From NCBI GenBank assembly GCA_022820645.1, contig JAJEFD010000016.1:1-64000 (forward strand): a stretch of DNA of 64,000 nucleotides, written 5' to 3'. Made by a program: the position numbers and the translations under genes. Positions within the stretch are counted from its first letter, which is position 1, and the number at the start of each line of letters is the position of its first letter. Source of the stretch: Dehalococcoidia bacterium (GTDB taxonomy: Bacteria > Chloroflexota > Dehalococcoidia > Lucifugimonadales > Australimonadaceae). Shown piece after piece: positions 26,388 to 35,058 of the stretch. The notes under the pieces are model-generated. The model did not search any database. It saw nothing but the letters and a program-made list of their open reading frames with translations, and was not told where the DNA came from.

Positions 26388-27233
26388 TTACGCCCGCTTC
26401 TCCAACTCCCACGCGATGACGATGGGCATGCCCTTCACCGCGGCGTCCAGCATGTCCGGGAACTCATCCGCGAATTCGAACGTGGCGATCTCTCGCTCGC
26501 CCCAGAGCGGCTCCTCACACCGCACGACGTCCAGTCCCGCGGCCCGGAACGCTGCGAGGTAGTCCGACGCCAGGTGGACGTGGTTCCGGATGAACCCGCG
26601 ACCCTCGGCGGCACGATAGCGCGCCTGTGCGCCGAGGATCACCGAGAACGGGTGGGCATCCGAGATGACCACGTGCCCGCCGGGCCGTACCACCCGCGCG
26701 AGTTCCCTCGCGGGCGGGCCGAGGTCGGCGCAGTGCGTGAGCGCGAACGAGCAGACGGCGAGGTCCACCGCGCCGTCGGGCAGCGGAAGCGCCGTGAGGT
26801 CGCCGGTCTCGAAGCGCGCTGCGGGAACCTTCGCTCTCGCATACTCCAGCATCTCGGGAGTGGCGTCGACGCCGACCACCCGGTGACCTGCTGCCGCCAG
26901 GTGCTCGGCGTGCCGGCCGGTGCCGCATCCCGCGTCGAGCGCATCGCCGGCCGGGTAGCGCGCCACCATCTCGTGCACGACCGGCTCCTCGGCGAGCAGC
27001 ACTGGATTGTTCGGGGCGTCGTAGACGGCGGCCCACTCGGCGTACCCGTCCGTGACCGTCCGTTCGCCCACGACGACGGGACTCGACCACGGCTCCTCGT
27101 CGAGCCTGCCCGTCATCTCGACGATGCTCCGGACCCGCGCCTTGACGCCCGACGGGTCCAGCGTCCATGCGCGCATGATGGCAAGGCCCTCGAAACCGAG
27201 GATGAAATCGCCGAGCGTGGGGTGATCGGTCAT
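26388..27233 (-). CDS. class I SAM-dependent methyltransferase
   Basis: 281 residues from ATG 27233 (MTDHPTLGDFILGFEGLAIM), GGGAGG 8 nt upstream. Motif I ALDAGCGTGRHAEHLAAAG (about residues 90-108), motif II GVDATPEMLEYA, LPLPDGAVDLAVCSFALTH and RVVRPGGHVVISDAH. About 80 N-terminal residues precede the methyltransferase core. Generic small-molecule methyltransferase of the Methyltransf_11 type; substrate unknown. Confidence 0.85.
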   Translation of the reverse strand: MTDHPTLGDFILGFEGLAIMRAWTLDPSGVKARVRSIVEMTGRLDEEPWSSPVVVGERTVTDGYAEWAAVYDAPNNPVLLAEEPVVHEMVARYPAGDALDAGCGTGRHAEHLAAAGHRVVGVDATPEMLEYARAKVPAARFETGDLTALPLPDGAVDLAVCSFALTHCADLGPPARELARVVRPGGHVVISDAHPFSVILGAQARYRAAEGRGFIRNHVHLASDYLAAFRAAGLDVVRCEEPLWGEREIATFEFADEFPDMLDAAVKGMPIVIAWELEKRA

Positions 27234-27273
27234 GGCAAGCGCCTCCCTGGTGCTCACCAGCATAACAACATCT

Positions 27274-27300
27274 GGTCCCCTCTCCCTCAGGGGGAGGGTG
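27274..27300 (-). repeat. dispersed palindromic repeat
   Basis: CCCCTCTCCCTCAGGGGGAGGGTGGA, one more copy of the CCCTCTCCC/GGGAGGG family, between the methyltransferase and the MFS gene. Confidence 0.6.
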
Positions 27301-28672
27301 GACCGGGGCGGAGTGGGGAGGACCCCGGCAGGCCCGCCTCCGCCGCCAGCCGCGCACGCACCTGCGGCCCCACGACCCCCATCAGCACGCCGATCGGCGC
27401 CATGAACAGGAAGATCCCGCCGATGACGTAGAACGCCGCCCCCAGCCCGAACAGGTCCGCGATGCCGCCGATGGCGAACGGCCCCACGAACGTCGCGAAG
27501 TGCCCCGCGGCCTGCGTCCGGCCGAAGAACCGTCCCCGCGCACCGGGCGGCGACACGTCGATGGAGAAGGCGTGTGTGCCGACCATGACCAGGGCAGCCG
27601 CCGCGCCGAGCGCCGCTGCTAGCAGCACCATGCCAACCAGCCCGGGGCCTTGCGCCGTCAGAACGAGGCCTGCCGTCGCCGCGAGCGCGCCCGGAACGAG
27701 CGCGGTCTGCACGCCCCACCGGTCCGTCGCCCAGCCGCCCGCCAGCGAGGCCAGCAGGCCGCCGACGCCCATCGCCGCTATCACGACGCCCAGCTGCGAC
27801 TCCGCGAGCCCCAGCACCTCCTCGACGTAGACCGGCAGCACCAGGTCCTGCACCGTCGCGCGCATCAGGTTCACCGCGAACGTCCCGACCAGCACGTAGA
27901 GGAACCCCGTCGCGGCCATCGAGACGAGCACCGACGGTACGTTCCCCATACGAACGGCGGTATAGCCCACGCGGAAGAAGAAGCGGTTCAGGTACCCGGT
28001 CGAGCGCGGCATCGAAGAACGGGCCGTCGCCCGGGCCTGCGTCGGAGCTGTCGCCGGCGCGGAGGCGGAGGCAGGGCGCGCGGAGAGCTGCCGCGTCTCC
28101 ACCATCATGAAGATCATCACGAAGAGGCAGACCATCTTGCTGAACCCGTTGATGAAGAACGGGATGCGGATGTCGCCCGTTATCGCCCACGCCGCGCCGC
28201 CCACCACCGGCCCGACGATGGCGCCGAACTGCGCCCACCCCTGCTTGCGTCCGCTGATGCGTCCCCGGTCCTCGGGCGTCGAGACGTCCGCCGTGATCGT
28301 CTGGTGCGCCGTCCCCCATATCGATGTGCCGATGCCCGACCCGAACCGGAATGCGAGGAGCGAGAGGTAGGTCGGCGACACCCCCTCCAGGAACGAGAAC
28401 ACCATCCGGATGAATATGCCGACGGACCCGATCCCGCGCCGCCCGAACCGGTCCAGCAGCGGCCCGGTGGTGTAGCTGACCAGGAACCGCCCCGCGCCGC
28501 CTATCGAGACCACCAGACCGGCCAGCGCGATGTTCTCGTTCAGCTGGAGCGAGAGGATGGGGATGACCGGGACCGCCGCCCAGAGGCCGAGGCTCCAGGA
28601 GAAGGACATGATGTACTGTCCCCAGATGACCCGCCTGCGTGGGAAACCGTCAAACACAGCCGGAGAATACAC
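27287..28672 (-). CDS. MFS transporter
   Basis: 461 residues from GTG 28672, about twelve membrane segments. MFS loop 2-3 motif is GPLLDRFGRRGIGSVG; the matching C-half signature is AGGWATDRWGVQTA. A polar insert (about 215-235, ASASAPATAPTQARA) separates the halves. Drug/metabolite exporter-type MFS; substrate unknown. An internal ATG (MSFSWSLGLW, residue 22) is an alternative start. It is divergent from a second MFS gene across 62 bp. Its last codons overlap a dispersed repeat. Confidence 0.88.
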   Translation of the reverse strand: MYSPAVFDGFPRRRVIWGQYIMSFSWSLGLWAAVPVIPILSLQLNENIALAGLVVSIGGAGRFLVSYTTGPLLDRFGRRGIGSVGIFIRMVFSFLEGVSPTYLSLLAFRFGSGIGTSIWGTAHQTITADVSTPEDRGRISGRKQGWAQFGAIVGPVVGGAAWAITGDIRIPFFINGFSKMVCLFVMIFMMVETRQLSARPASASAPATAPTQARATARSSMPRSTGYLNRFFFRVGYTAVRMGNVPSVLVSMAATGFLYVLVGTFAVNLMRATVQDLVLPVYVEEVLGLAESQLGVVIAAMGVGGLLASLAGGWATDRWGVQTALVPGALAATAGLVLTAQGPGLVGMVLLAAALGAAAALVMVGTHAFSIDVSPPGARGRFFGRTQAAGHFATFVGPFAIGGIADLFGLGAAFYVIGGIFLFMAPIGVLMGVVGPQVRARLAAEAGLPGSSPLRPGPPSP

Positions 28673-28722
28673 CTTCCGCGGCCTGGCGTTTGCCTGCCTC
28701 TTTCACCCGTGCCCGGACAGGC

Positions 28723-28728
28723 TAAACT
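28723..28728 (+). promoter_or_regulatory. -10 box placing transcription start at the start codon
   Basis: TAAACT, 6 nt before GTG 28735; the expected +1 falls on the GTG, so the mRNA would be leaderless. Confidence 0.5.
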
Positions 28729-28734
28729 AGCCCC

Positions 28735-30033
28735 GTGCGCGACTTCCTTGCCCGACGCTTCGAGTTCCTCGTCGTCCTTCGACGGCGCGACTACCGCCGC
28801 TACTGGCTCGGCCTCGTCGGGAGCGTCACGTCGCAGCAGGCGCTGATGACGGCACAGGGCTGGCTGCTCTACGACATCACCGGCGAGGTCGTCGTCCTCG
28901 GGTACGTCGCAGCCGCGCAGGCCGTCCCCGCCATCGTCTTCAACCTCCTGGCCGGAGCGCTCGCCGACCGGCTCGATCCGCGCCGCCTCATCGTGATCGG
29001 CGAGGGCGTCGCCACGCTGGTCATCGCGGTCCTGGCGACGCTCGTGCTGATCGGACGGGTCGAGGTCTGGCATATCGTGGTCTCGGCGTTCCTCATCGGC
29101 ATCTCCACGTCGCTCGACCAGCCCGCCCGCCGCGTCGTCTGGCCCGCGCTCGTCGAGCGGCAGCAGTTCATGTTCGCAACCGCGCTGAACCAGGGCGTCT
29201 GGAACGGCACCCGCGTCTTCTCACCGATGGTCGGCGCGATGCCCATCGCCATCGTCGGCGGCATCACGGGCGACTTCCACCTCGGCGCGGCGGTCGCGCT
29301 CTACCTCATCGCGGCGGGCTTCGCCGCCATGGCTATCGCCATCGTCACCATCACGCTGCCGGAGATGCGGCGCGCGACGGGGCGCACCGTCCTGCACGAC
29401 ATCGCGGACGGGCTCGGCTTCGTCGTGCGGCACCGCATCTTCCTGATCCTGCTCATGATGAGCTTCGCCATCGGCTACTTCGGGCTCTCGTACCAGTGGC
29501 TGCTGCCCGCGTTCGCCGCGGACGTGCTGGGGCTGGGGCCGGAGGGGCTCGGCCTGCTCCAGACCGCGAGCGGGGTCGGCGGGCTCACCGGCATCTTCCT
29601 CTCGGCATCCTTCGGCCAGCAGCAGAGCAAGGCCTGGATGCTCGGCGGCGGCGCGGGCCTGCTCGGACTCTCCGTGCTGCTGTTCGGCGTCAACGGCGAG
29701 ATGCAGTGGTACTGGTTCGCGCTCGCGATGGCCGCCGCGAGCGGCGGGCTCTACGCCGTCTTCCAGACCGCCTCCAACACCCTGCTCAACCTGCTCGTCC
29801 CGACGGAGTTCCGGGGGCGCGTCATGGGGCTGCGCGGCGTGATGTGGAGCCTCGCGCCGCTGGGCGCGCTGCAGGCGGGCTTCGTCGCGCAATACACCAG
29901 CACCCCGTTCGCCATCGCGCTCGGCGGCGGGGCGGTCATCGCCGTCACCGTCCTCGCATTCGCATTCAGCGCGCAGGTCAGGGGCATCCACCGCCTCGTT
30001 GAAGAGGCCAACGCCCGCGAGGGAGTGGCGTAG
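28735..30033 (+). CDS. MFS transporter (enterobactin-exporter-like)
   Basis: 432 residues from GTG 28735. Starts RRDYRRYWLGLVGSVTSQQA, typical of the MFS_3/EntS group, with motif A AGALADRLDPRRLIV and a long polar central loop (LPEMRRATGRTVLHDIADG). About twelve membrane helices. Likely proton-driven exporter of a small molecule. No ribosome-binding site upstream; a -10 box lies 6 nt before the start. Confidence 0.88.
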   Translation: MRDFLARRFEFLVVLRRRDYRRYWLGLVGSVTSQQALMTAQGWLLYDITGEVVVLGYVAAAQAVPAIVFNLLAGALADRLDPRRLIVIGEGVATLVIAVLATLVLIGRVEVWHIVVSAFLIGISTSLDQPARRVVWPALVERQQFMFATALNQGVWNGTRVFSPMVGAMPIAIVGGITGDFHLGAAVALYLIAAGFAAMAIAIVTITLPEMRRATGRTVLHDIADGLGFVVRHRIFLILLMMSFAIGYFGLSYQWLLPAFAADVLGLGPEGLGLLQTASGVGGLTGIFLSASFGQQQSKAWMLGGGAGLLGLSVLLFGVNGEMQWYWFALAMAAASGGLYAVFQTASNTLLNLLVPTEFRGRVMGLRGVMWSLAPLGALQAGFVAQYTSTPFAIALGGGAVIAVTVLAFAFSAQVRGIHRLVEEANAREGVA

Positions 30034-30047
30034 GGGTCCCGTCATTC

Positions 30048-30177
30048 AGCCCCCTTACCGTCGTTCCTGCGAAGGCAGGAACCTCGCAGCCCACCTCGCC
30101 CCATGGGAGAGGTCGACGAGCTTGCTCGGCGGGTGAGGGTGAACCGGCAGGGTAGGGCGAGGCCTGGTCCCCTCTCC
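30048..30177. repeat. dispersed repeat cluster
   Basis: Three elements in series: GTTCCTGC-GAAG-GCAGGAAC (30063-30082); a unit of about 50 bp around 30090-30140 with core CCCACCTCGCCC..GGGAGAGGTCG and GCGGGTGAGGG; and CCCCTCTCCCTA (30169-30180), which runs into the cupin stop codon. The middle unit recurs at 31708 and 33061. Confidence 0.7.
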
Positions 30178-30570
30178 CTATGCTCGCTCCCAGTAACCCG
30201 CCACGGGGAACGCTTCGTCGTCGCCGGGCCAGGGCGGCATCGTCACGATCACGAACCGCAGGGACCGATCTCCCGTTGCCCTGAACTGGAAGTGAGCGCC
30301 GACGGGGATCGACAGGCTCACGCCTGGGGCGACGTCCACGACCCGCTCCTCACCCCCATGCTTCCTCCACACCTGGCCTGTGCCCTCGAGGAAGTACCAG
30401 ACCTCCTCGACCGTCCTGTGCGCGACAGCCACCGACACCTCGCCCGGGCCCAATGTGCAGTGGACCATGCTTCCCCTGCCCGCTTCTGACAGCAACCGGA
30501 TCTCCGAGCCGTCCGGGGCGAGGGCATCCCGGCCCTCGCCGAGTTCCTTGTAGTCGAGTTGATGATTCAT
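30178..30570 (-). CDS. cupin-domain protein
   Basis: 130 residues from ATG 30570 (MNHQLDYKELGEGRDAL). Cupin motif 1 is around GEVSVAVAHRTVEEVWYFLEGTGQVW, with H and E in metal-ligand positions; motif 2 is PGVSLSIPVGAHFQFRATG. Small single-domain cupins bind metal or sugar ligands; function unknown. The stop TAG is made by the CTCTCCCTA end of a dispersed repeat. Confidence 0.75.
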   Translation of the reverse strand: MNHQLDYKELGEGRDALAPDGSEIRLLSEAGRGSMVHCTLGPGEVSVAVAHRTVEEVWYFLEGTGQVWRKHGGEERVVDVAPGVSLSIPVGAHFQFRATGDRSLRFVIVTMPPWPGDDEAFPVAGYWERA

Positions 30571-30690
30571 GGTGGCTGGCCCGCTGCTCCACGGACAGGA
30601 TAGCCCACATCCGACACACACCCACCCCCGCTCGTGGTAAAACAGGAGGGTCGCCGCAGGCGGCACGACACACTCGAGGAGCAAGACCAC

Positions 30691-31641
30691 ATGATCCTGA
30701 TCATCGGCGGGATGGGTTTCATCGGACTGAACACCGCGCTGCGGCTGCTGGACACCGGCGAGAGCGTCGTCATCACGCAACACAGCGCCCACCGCGTGCC
30801 CGACGCGCTGACGCCGTACCTAGACGACCGCGCGTTCGTCGACCGCATGGACGTCACGAAACTGTACGAGGTGATGGACGTCGCGAGCCGCCACAAGGTC
30901 GACAGCATCATCTCGTTCGCGGCGCCGCCCGCCCGCGGCATCAGCCCCCAGGAGGACTACCGCATCTACACCGCCGGGCTGCAGAACACGCTGGAGGCGG
31001 CGCGCATCCTCGGCATGCGCCGCGTCTCGCTCGCAAGCTCCACGTCCGTCTACGGCAGCCTCCCGGAGGGGCCGTTCCGCGAAGACATGCCCCTGCCCAT
31101 CCACTCCGGCACGCAGGTCGAGGCGTTCAAGAAGGGCATGGAGATCCACGGCTTCCACTACGCCGCGCGCGCAGGCGTCAACCTCGTCTCGCTCCGCATC
31201 GGCAGCATCTACGGCCCCTACTACTACAGCATGTTCAACCCCATGAGCCGCATGTGCCACGCCGCCCTCAGGGGCGAGGACCCGGACTTCTCCGACAGGC
31301 CCGGCGGCGGGATCAACGAGGACGACGAGGGCGACTGGACGTACGTGGGCGACCTCGCGCGCGGCATCCAGCTCGTGCACACCGCCGGTTCGCTGCCCAA
31401 CAGCATCTACAACATCGGCTCCGGCGCGGCCACGTCGACGAAGCGCGTCTTCGAGGCCGTGCAGAAGGCGCTGCCGGACGCGGTCTGCTCCGCGCTCAAG
31501 CCCGGACGCACCCCCTCGAACGCCCATAACCCGGTGATGGACCTCTCGCGCATCGGCGAGGACGTCGGCTACGCCCCCGAGCACGACATCGACTCCGGCA
31601 TCGCCGCCTACGTCGAGCACCTGCGCCACCACGCCCAGTAG
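30691..31641 (+). CDS. NAD-dependent epimerase/dehydratase family protein
   Basis: 316 residues from ATG 30691, with GAGGAG 9 nt upstream. Extended SDR: ILIIGGMGFIGLNTALRLL (GxxGxxG), SFAAPPARG, LASSTSVYG, LRIGSIYGPYY, and a C-terminal region with GDLARGIQLVH and NIGSG. The position of the catalytic Y-x3-K reads VEAFK, keeping Lys but without the Tyr. It may therefore be catalytically altered or only a binding protein. Substrate would be a nucleotide-sugar or related compound. Confidence 0.85.
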   Translation: MILIIGGMGFIGLNTALRLLDTGESVVITQHSAHRVPDALTPYLDDRAFVDRMDVTKLYEVMDVASRHKVDSIISFAAPPARGISPQEDYRIYTAGLQNTLEAARILGMRRVSLASSTSVYGSLPEGPFREDMPLPIHSGTQVEAFKKGMEIHGFHYAARAGVNLVSLRIGSIYGPYYYSMFNPMSRMCHAALRGEDPDFSDRPGGGINEDDEGDWTYVGDLARGIQLVHTAGSLPNSIYNIGSGAATSTKRVFEAVQKALPDAVCSALKPGRTPSNAHNPVMDLSRIGEDVGYAPEHDIDSGIAAYVEHLRHHAQ

Positions 31642-31645
31642 GGCT

Positions 31646-31961
31646 GCAACCCTCACCCGCCGCGTGTCATTTCGAGCGTAGCCGAGAAATCTCTCGGGGA
31701 CTGATCCCCACCTCTCCCCGGGGGAGAGGTCGACGCGCGTCAGCGTGGCGAGTGAGGGTGATCCTGCCTGTAGGGGCGTCCCTTGTGGGCGCCCTTCCGC
31801 GCTTGCGCGGCGGGTGAGGATTGCCTGTCGCATCTGTGACATCCGCCCATTGCGCCAACGATGCCGCCCTTCCTACCCTGTACGTGCGCCCTCGTAGGGG
31901 CGTCTCTGTGAGGCGCCCTCGCGGACGCCTGCAGCACTCGGAGAAAGGAGTCACTGAAGGG
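31646..31961. repeat. intergenic repeat cluster without a gene
   Basis: Contains TGTCATTTCGAGCGTAGCCG..GAAATCTC (about 31667-31695); a unit at 31708-31760 related to those at 30090 and 33061; and GTAGGGGCGTCCCTTGTGGG (31770-31789), repeated exactly at 32980-32999, with a degenerate copy near 31892. No coding potential is apparent. Confidence 0.7.
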
Positions 31962-32468
31962 ATGAGCGGGAAAAGGCACAAAGAAGAGCGGAGAAGAGCG
32001 GCTATGAGCGGTAATGCACAACATCAGACCGGCTCGCAGCCCCCGGAGCCACGAACGGAAGAACGCGATATAAGCGGGAATGAGCGGTTTTTCCCCGAGG
32101 AATTATCTGACAGGCAGGTTACCGCCCTTCCTTACCTCGCAACTGCCCCTACGAAGCAGGAGGGCGCCAGGATGGCTGAGATCAACGTCTCCACGCTCAG
32201 GCGCTGGCAGCAGGACCCGGTCTTCCGTGACGAATTGCGACGTATACGGGAGGAGACAGCCAGCCTCGCGTTCGCCGAACTCAACGGCCTCGCCCTCAAG
32301 AGCATGAGCGCCCTCGCCGAGCTCCTCGAAGACCCCAACCCCCGCGTCAAGGCGCAGGCCGTCCGTATCGCGCTCAGCATGTGTGCAAGGAACGGGGAGG
32401 TCGCCAGGAACAGCCGCCGTCTCAACCAGCTTCAGAAAGCCCTCACGCTCCTCAAGAACGTCAAGTAA
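31962..32468 (+). CDS. helix-turn-helix protein, terminase-small-subunit-like
   Basis: 168 residues from ATG 31962, with GAAAGGAG upstream. The N-terminal 65 residues are polar. The core ALPYLATAPTKQEGARMAEI followed by NVSTLRRWQQDPVFRDELR reads as a helix-turn-helix that recognises a site through STLRRW, as in phBC6A51/Psq-like and phage terminase small-subunit proteins. The rest is helical (ELNGLALKSMSALAELLED, PRVKAQAVRIALSMCAR). No terminase large subunit or other phage gene is present. Followed 11 bp later by an unknown gene and enclosed by dispersed repeats. Confidence 0.65.
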   Translation: MSGKRHKEERRRAAMSGNAQHQTGSQPPEPRTEERDISGNERFFPEELSDRQVTALPYLATAPTKQEGARMAEINVSTLRRWQQDPVFRDELRRIREETASLAFAELNGLALKSMSALAELLEDPNPRVKAQAVRIALSMCARNGEVARNSRRLNQLQKALTLLKNVK

Positions 32469-32479
32469 GGAGGCCCCGG

Positions 32480-32878
32480 ATGCCCAACGGCATGGATGCG
32501 CTGGAACGCTATCTCGTCTGCCAGCTCGCGCAGGTGACCCTCGTCCCTATCGTCCAGGATTACGTCGACCGCTGGCGTGACGCGATGGAGAGCGGCAGTC
32601 CTCTGCCCGACATGCTGGAGATCGTCGAGGCTGCCGCTGAGGAGGATGTACCCATCCTCACGGTCGCCTCCGTGGACCCTTACCTCCGGCAGTGCGCCAG
32701 GACGGGCCGCGTCCCCGACCCCGCCCGCGTCGTGACCGCCATCGTCCACGGCTTCGCCGAGGTTCGCTTCGCTCAGGACAGGACCTGCCGCTGCCCTGCC
32801 CGCCAGCCGCTTGGGGAGGCCCGCATCCTCCCCTCCGAACGCCTCGCCTTCTTCGACGATTCCGATTCCCTCTCCTGA
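32480..32878 (+). CDS. hypothetical protein paired with the HTH gene
   Basis: 132 residues from ATG 32480 (MPNGMDALERYLVCQLAQV), with AAGGAGG 6 nt upstream, overlapping the previous stop region; clearly co-translated. Helical, slightly acidic middle (ESGSPLPDMLEIVEAAAEED), then VDPYLRQCARTGRVPDPARV. The last residues (FFDDSDSLS) are encoded at the edge of a dispersed repeat. No known family. Confidence 0.6.
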   Translation: MPNGMDALERYLVCQLAQVTLVPIVQDYVDRWRDAMESGSPLPDMLEIVEAAAEEDVPILTVASVDPYLRQCARTGRVPDPARVVTAIVHGFAEVRFAQDRTCRCPARQPLGEARILPSERLAFFDDSDSLS

Positions 32879-33118
32879 GGGAGAGGGTTAGGGTGAGAGC
32901 CCTCCGGGGTGATGTGGTGAAGGGTTGTCATGCTGAGCGGAGCGCAGCGGAGTCGAAGCATCTCTCGGGCCTGTCCGGTGTAGGGGCGTCCCTTGTGGGT
33001 GCCCGGCCTGCTCCCCTCTCCCTACAAGGGGAGAGGGTACTCCAGGGTGGGGCGTGGGCTGTCCCCCCACCTCGCCCTCTGGGAGAGGTCGTCGAGCTTG
33101 CGCTGCGGGTGAGGGAGC
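32866..33118. repeat. composite dispersed repeat
   Basis: In order: CCCTCTCC-TGA-GGGAGAGGG + TTAGGGTGAG (about 32869-32898); a 42-bp element (32925-32966) identical in reverse orientation to 56305-56346; GTAGGGGCGTCCCTTGTGGG (32980-32999); CCCTCTCCC-TACAAG-GGGAGAGGG (33014-33037); and a unit at 33061-33112 shared with 30090 and 31708. The last two lie inside the 3' end of the peptide-binding protein gene. Confidence 0.85.
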
Positions 33119-34923
33119 CCGTACAGGTCCGTGCGGTAGACGTACCGGTCGTCCCAGAGGCCGTAGAGCGTGGGCGTGACGTTGCCGAACACGTTGCGCA
33201 CTGCGGTCAGCCGCTCGGACAGCGCCGTGTAGACGACGGGCGTCTGCTCCGCCGCTATCTCCTGCGCCCGGCGGTACATCAGCACCCGCTCCACGTGGTC
33301 CAGCTCCTGGCTCGCCGCGGTGTACAGCCCGTCGATCTCCGCCTCCCACGCCGTCGCCGGTTCCGGCTGGTTCGGGTACCACAGGTGGAAGTCCGCGTCG
33401 CTGTGCCAGAACGTGATGGCGCCGTACGGGTCAGGCCCGCCCGTGAAGCCGATGACGACCGCCTCCCAGTCGTACGTCGCGGTCAGCTGTCCGACGATCA
33501 GGCCGAAGTCGATGACCTGGAGGTCAACGCCGAGGCCGACGCTCTTCATGCCCTCCGCGACGATGCCCGTGGCCCGCTCGCGCACGGTGTTGCCCTCGTT
33601 CGTGACGAGCGTGAACGCGATGGGGTTGCCCGCGCCGTCCTCGCGGACGCCGTCGCCGTCCGTGTCCGTCCAACCGAGGCCGTCGAGCAGCGTGTTCGCC
33701 GCGTCGAGGTCGTACTCGTACCGCCGGACGCGGGAGTTGTGGAAGTCGCCGGTGGCGGGGCTGATGGACGACCACTGCGGGTAGCCGAGCCCGCCGAGCG
33801 TCTCCTCGACGATCCTGACCTTGTCCACGGTATGCGCGACCGCCTGCCGGAACTCGAGCGTCTCGAACCACGCCCGCGCCTCGGGCCGCATGTACGGCTG
33901 CCCGTCCGGGCCGGCGCCGGGGTTCACGTTGAACGTCAGGAAGGTCGTGCCGAAGCCGGGGCCGCGCCGGTAGATGGTGAAGTCGCTTTCCTCCTGCTGC
34001 GGTTCCAGCACCGGGTACTCCTCGCCCAGGACGCCGTGCGCGTCCGTCTCGCCCGCCTGGAACAGCTCCAATTCCTCTGCCAGCGTTTCGACGAGGAGGT
34101 AGACGATCTCGTCGATGTACGGGAGGCTGTTACCCGCGCTGTCCCGCATCCAGTAATCGGCGTTGCGGCGCAGCGTGACCCGCTCGCCGGGCGTGTAGCC
34201 CGCGATGGTGAACGGCCCGGTGCCGATGACCTCCGACGGGTCGGTCTCGATGTCCCACACCTCATCGAACGTGCCCGCGTCGACGTGGGGTCCGAGGACG
34301 TGCTCCGGGTAGATGGCAGTGCCCATCGACCGGAGGAACGGGGCATAGGAGACGGGCAGTACGAACCGCACCGTGTAGTCGTCCAGCGCGGTCACGGTCA
34401 TCCGCCCGTCCTTCTGCTCGCCGGTCGCCTCGTCGGTGTAGACGAAGATGAACGCCTCCCGGCTGGTGGTGGGGATGTCGTCGTTGTAGATGATGCGGTT
34501 GAACGTGAAGTCCACGTCGTGCGCGGTGAACGGCTCGCCGTCGTGCCAGGAGACGTCCCGACGAAGGCGGAACGTCCACTCCCTGCCGTCGTCCGAGTGC
34601 TCCCACGACTCCGCGAGCGCCGGCTCGATGGCGTCGTTCAGCCACGAGGTCTCGGTCAGCCCCTCGAACACGTAGCTGAGGTAGCCGGACGAACCGGCGT
34701 CGTTCGCGAGCGGCAGGTTGAACGTCAGCGGCTCGCTGATGGTCGAATACGTGATCGTCCCGCCGTGCGTGCCGACGGCGTAGTCGAAACTGTCGGCGTT
34801 GCCGCGCAGCCGCGCGACGATCTCCTCCTGCGTCTCCGGGCCGCTGCTCCCGCAGCCGCCCAACACGAGCGCGCCGGTCAGCGCCGCAAGGATGAACGCT
34901 ACCGCCCTGCCTCTCCCTGTCAT
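33022..34923 (-). CDS. ABC transporter peptide-binding lipoprotein (SBP family 5)
   Basis: 633 residues from ATG 34923, GGAGG 5 nt upstream; an earlier in-frame start has no ribosome site and would precede the signal peptide. Lipoprotein signal: basic MTGRGR, hydrophobic AVAFILAALTGALVLGG, then Cys followed by GSSG. Mature part is SBP_bac_5: LPLANDAGSSGYLSYVFEGL, ALAESWEHSDDGREWTFRLR, VSWHDGEPFTAHDVDFTFNR, GTGPFTIAGYTPGERVTL. Binds peptides or similar solutes outside the membrane. No permease or ATPase genes are adjacent. The last 30 or so residues are encoded by a dispersed repeat, so the natural C-terminus was probably replaced. Confidence 0.9.
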   Translation of the reverse strand: MTGRGRAVAFILAALTGALVLGGCGSSGPETQEEIVARLRGNADSFDYAVGTHGGTITYSTISEPLTFNLPLANDAGSSGYLSYVFEGLTETSWLNDAIEPALAESWEHSDDGREWTFRLRRDVSWHDGEPFTAHDVDFTFNRIIYNDDIPTTSREAFIFVYTDEATGEQKDGRMTVTALDDYTVRFVLPVSYAPFLRSMGTAIYPEHVLGPHVDAGTFDEVWDIETDPSEVIGTGPFTIAGYTPGERVTLRRNADYWMRDSAGNSLPYIDEIVYLLVETLAEELELFQAGETDAHGVLGEEYPVLEPQQEESDFTIYRRGPGFGTTFLTFNVNPGAGPDGQPYMRPEARAWFETLEFRQAVAHTVDKVRIVEETLGGLGYPQWSSISPATGDFHNSRVRRYEYDLDAANTLLDGLGWTDTDGDGVREDGAGNPIAFTLVTNEGNTVRERATGIVAEGMKSVGLGVDLQVIDFGLIVGQLTATYDWEAVVIGFTGGPDPYGAITFWHSDADFHLWYPNQPEPATAWEAEIDGLYTAASQELDHVERVLMYRRAQEIAAEQTPVVYTALSERLTAVRNVFGNVTPTLYGLWDDRYVYRTDLYGLPHPQRKLDDLSQRARWGDSPRPTLEYPLPL

Positions 34924-34989
34924 GCCGTCCTCCGGTGGGTATGTTCGTCGCGACCCGAACCGGAAGTCCGAGTACGGGAGCGGATACAG

Positions 34990-34995
34990 TATAGT
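34990..34995 (+). promoter_or_regulatory. -10 box upstream of gene at 35059
   Basis: TATAGT, 63 nt before the ATG, in the divergent gap to the peptide-binding protein. Confidence 0.45.
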
Positions 34996-35058
34996 GGAGG
35001 CGCACCGACGGACCGGTCTCATTTACGTCCGCCAGGGTCCATAAGGGGGAGTAGAGCG

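Noticed and set aside
26388-28319. A single 643-residue minus-strand protein spanning the methyltransferase and most of the MFS gene
   Set aside because: The upstream part is an out-of-frame shadow of the MFS gene with biased, low-complexity residues; the methyltransferase has its own ribosome site at 27233.
26268-33118. CRISPR array from the repeated palindromes
   Set aside because: Copies are unequal, widely and irregularly spaced, in both orientations, with no unique equal-length spacers and no cas genes.
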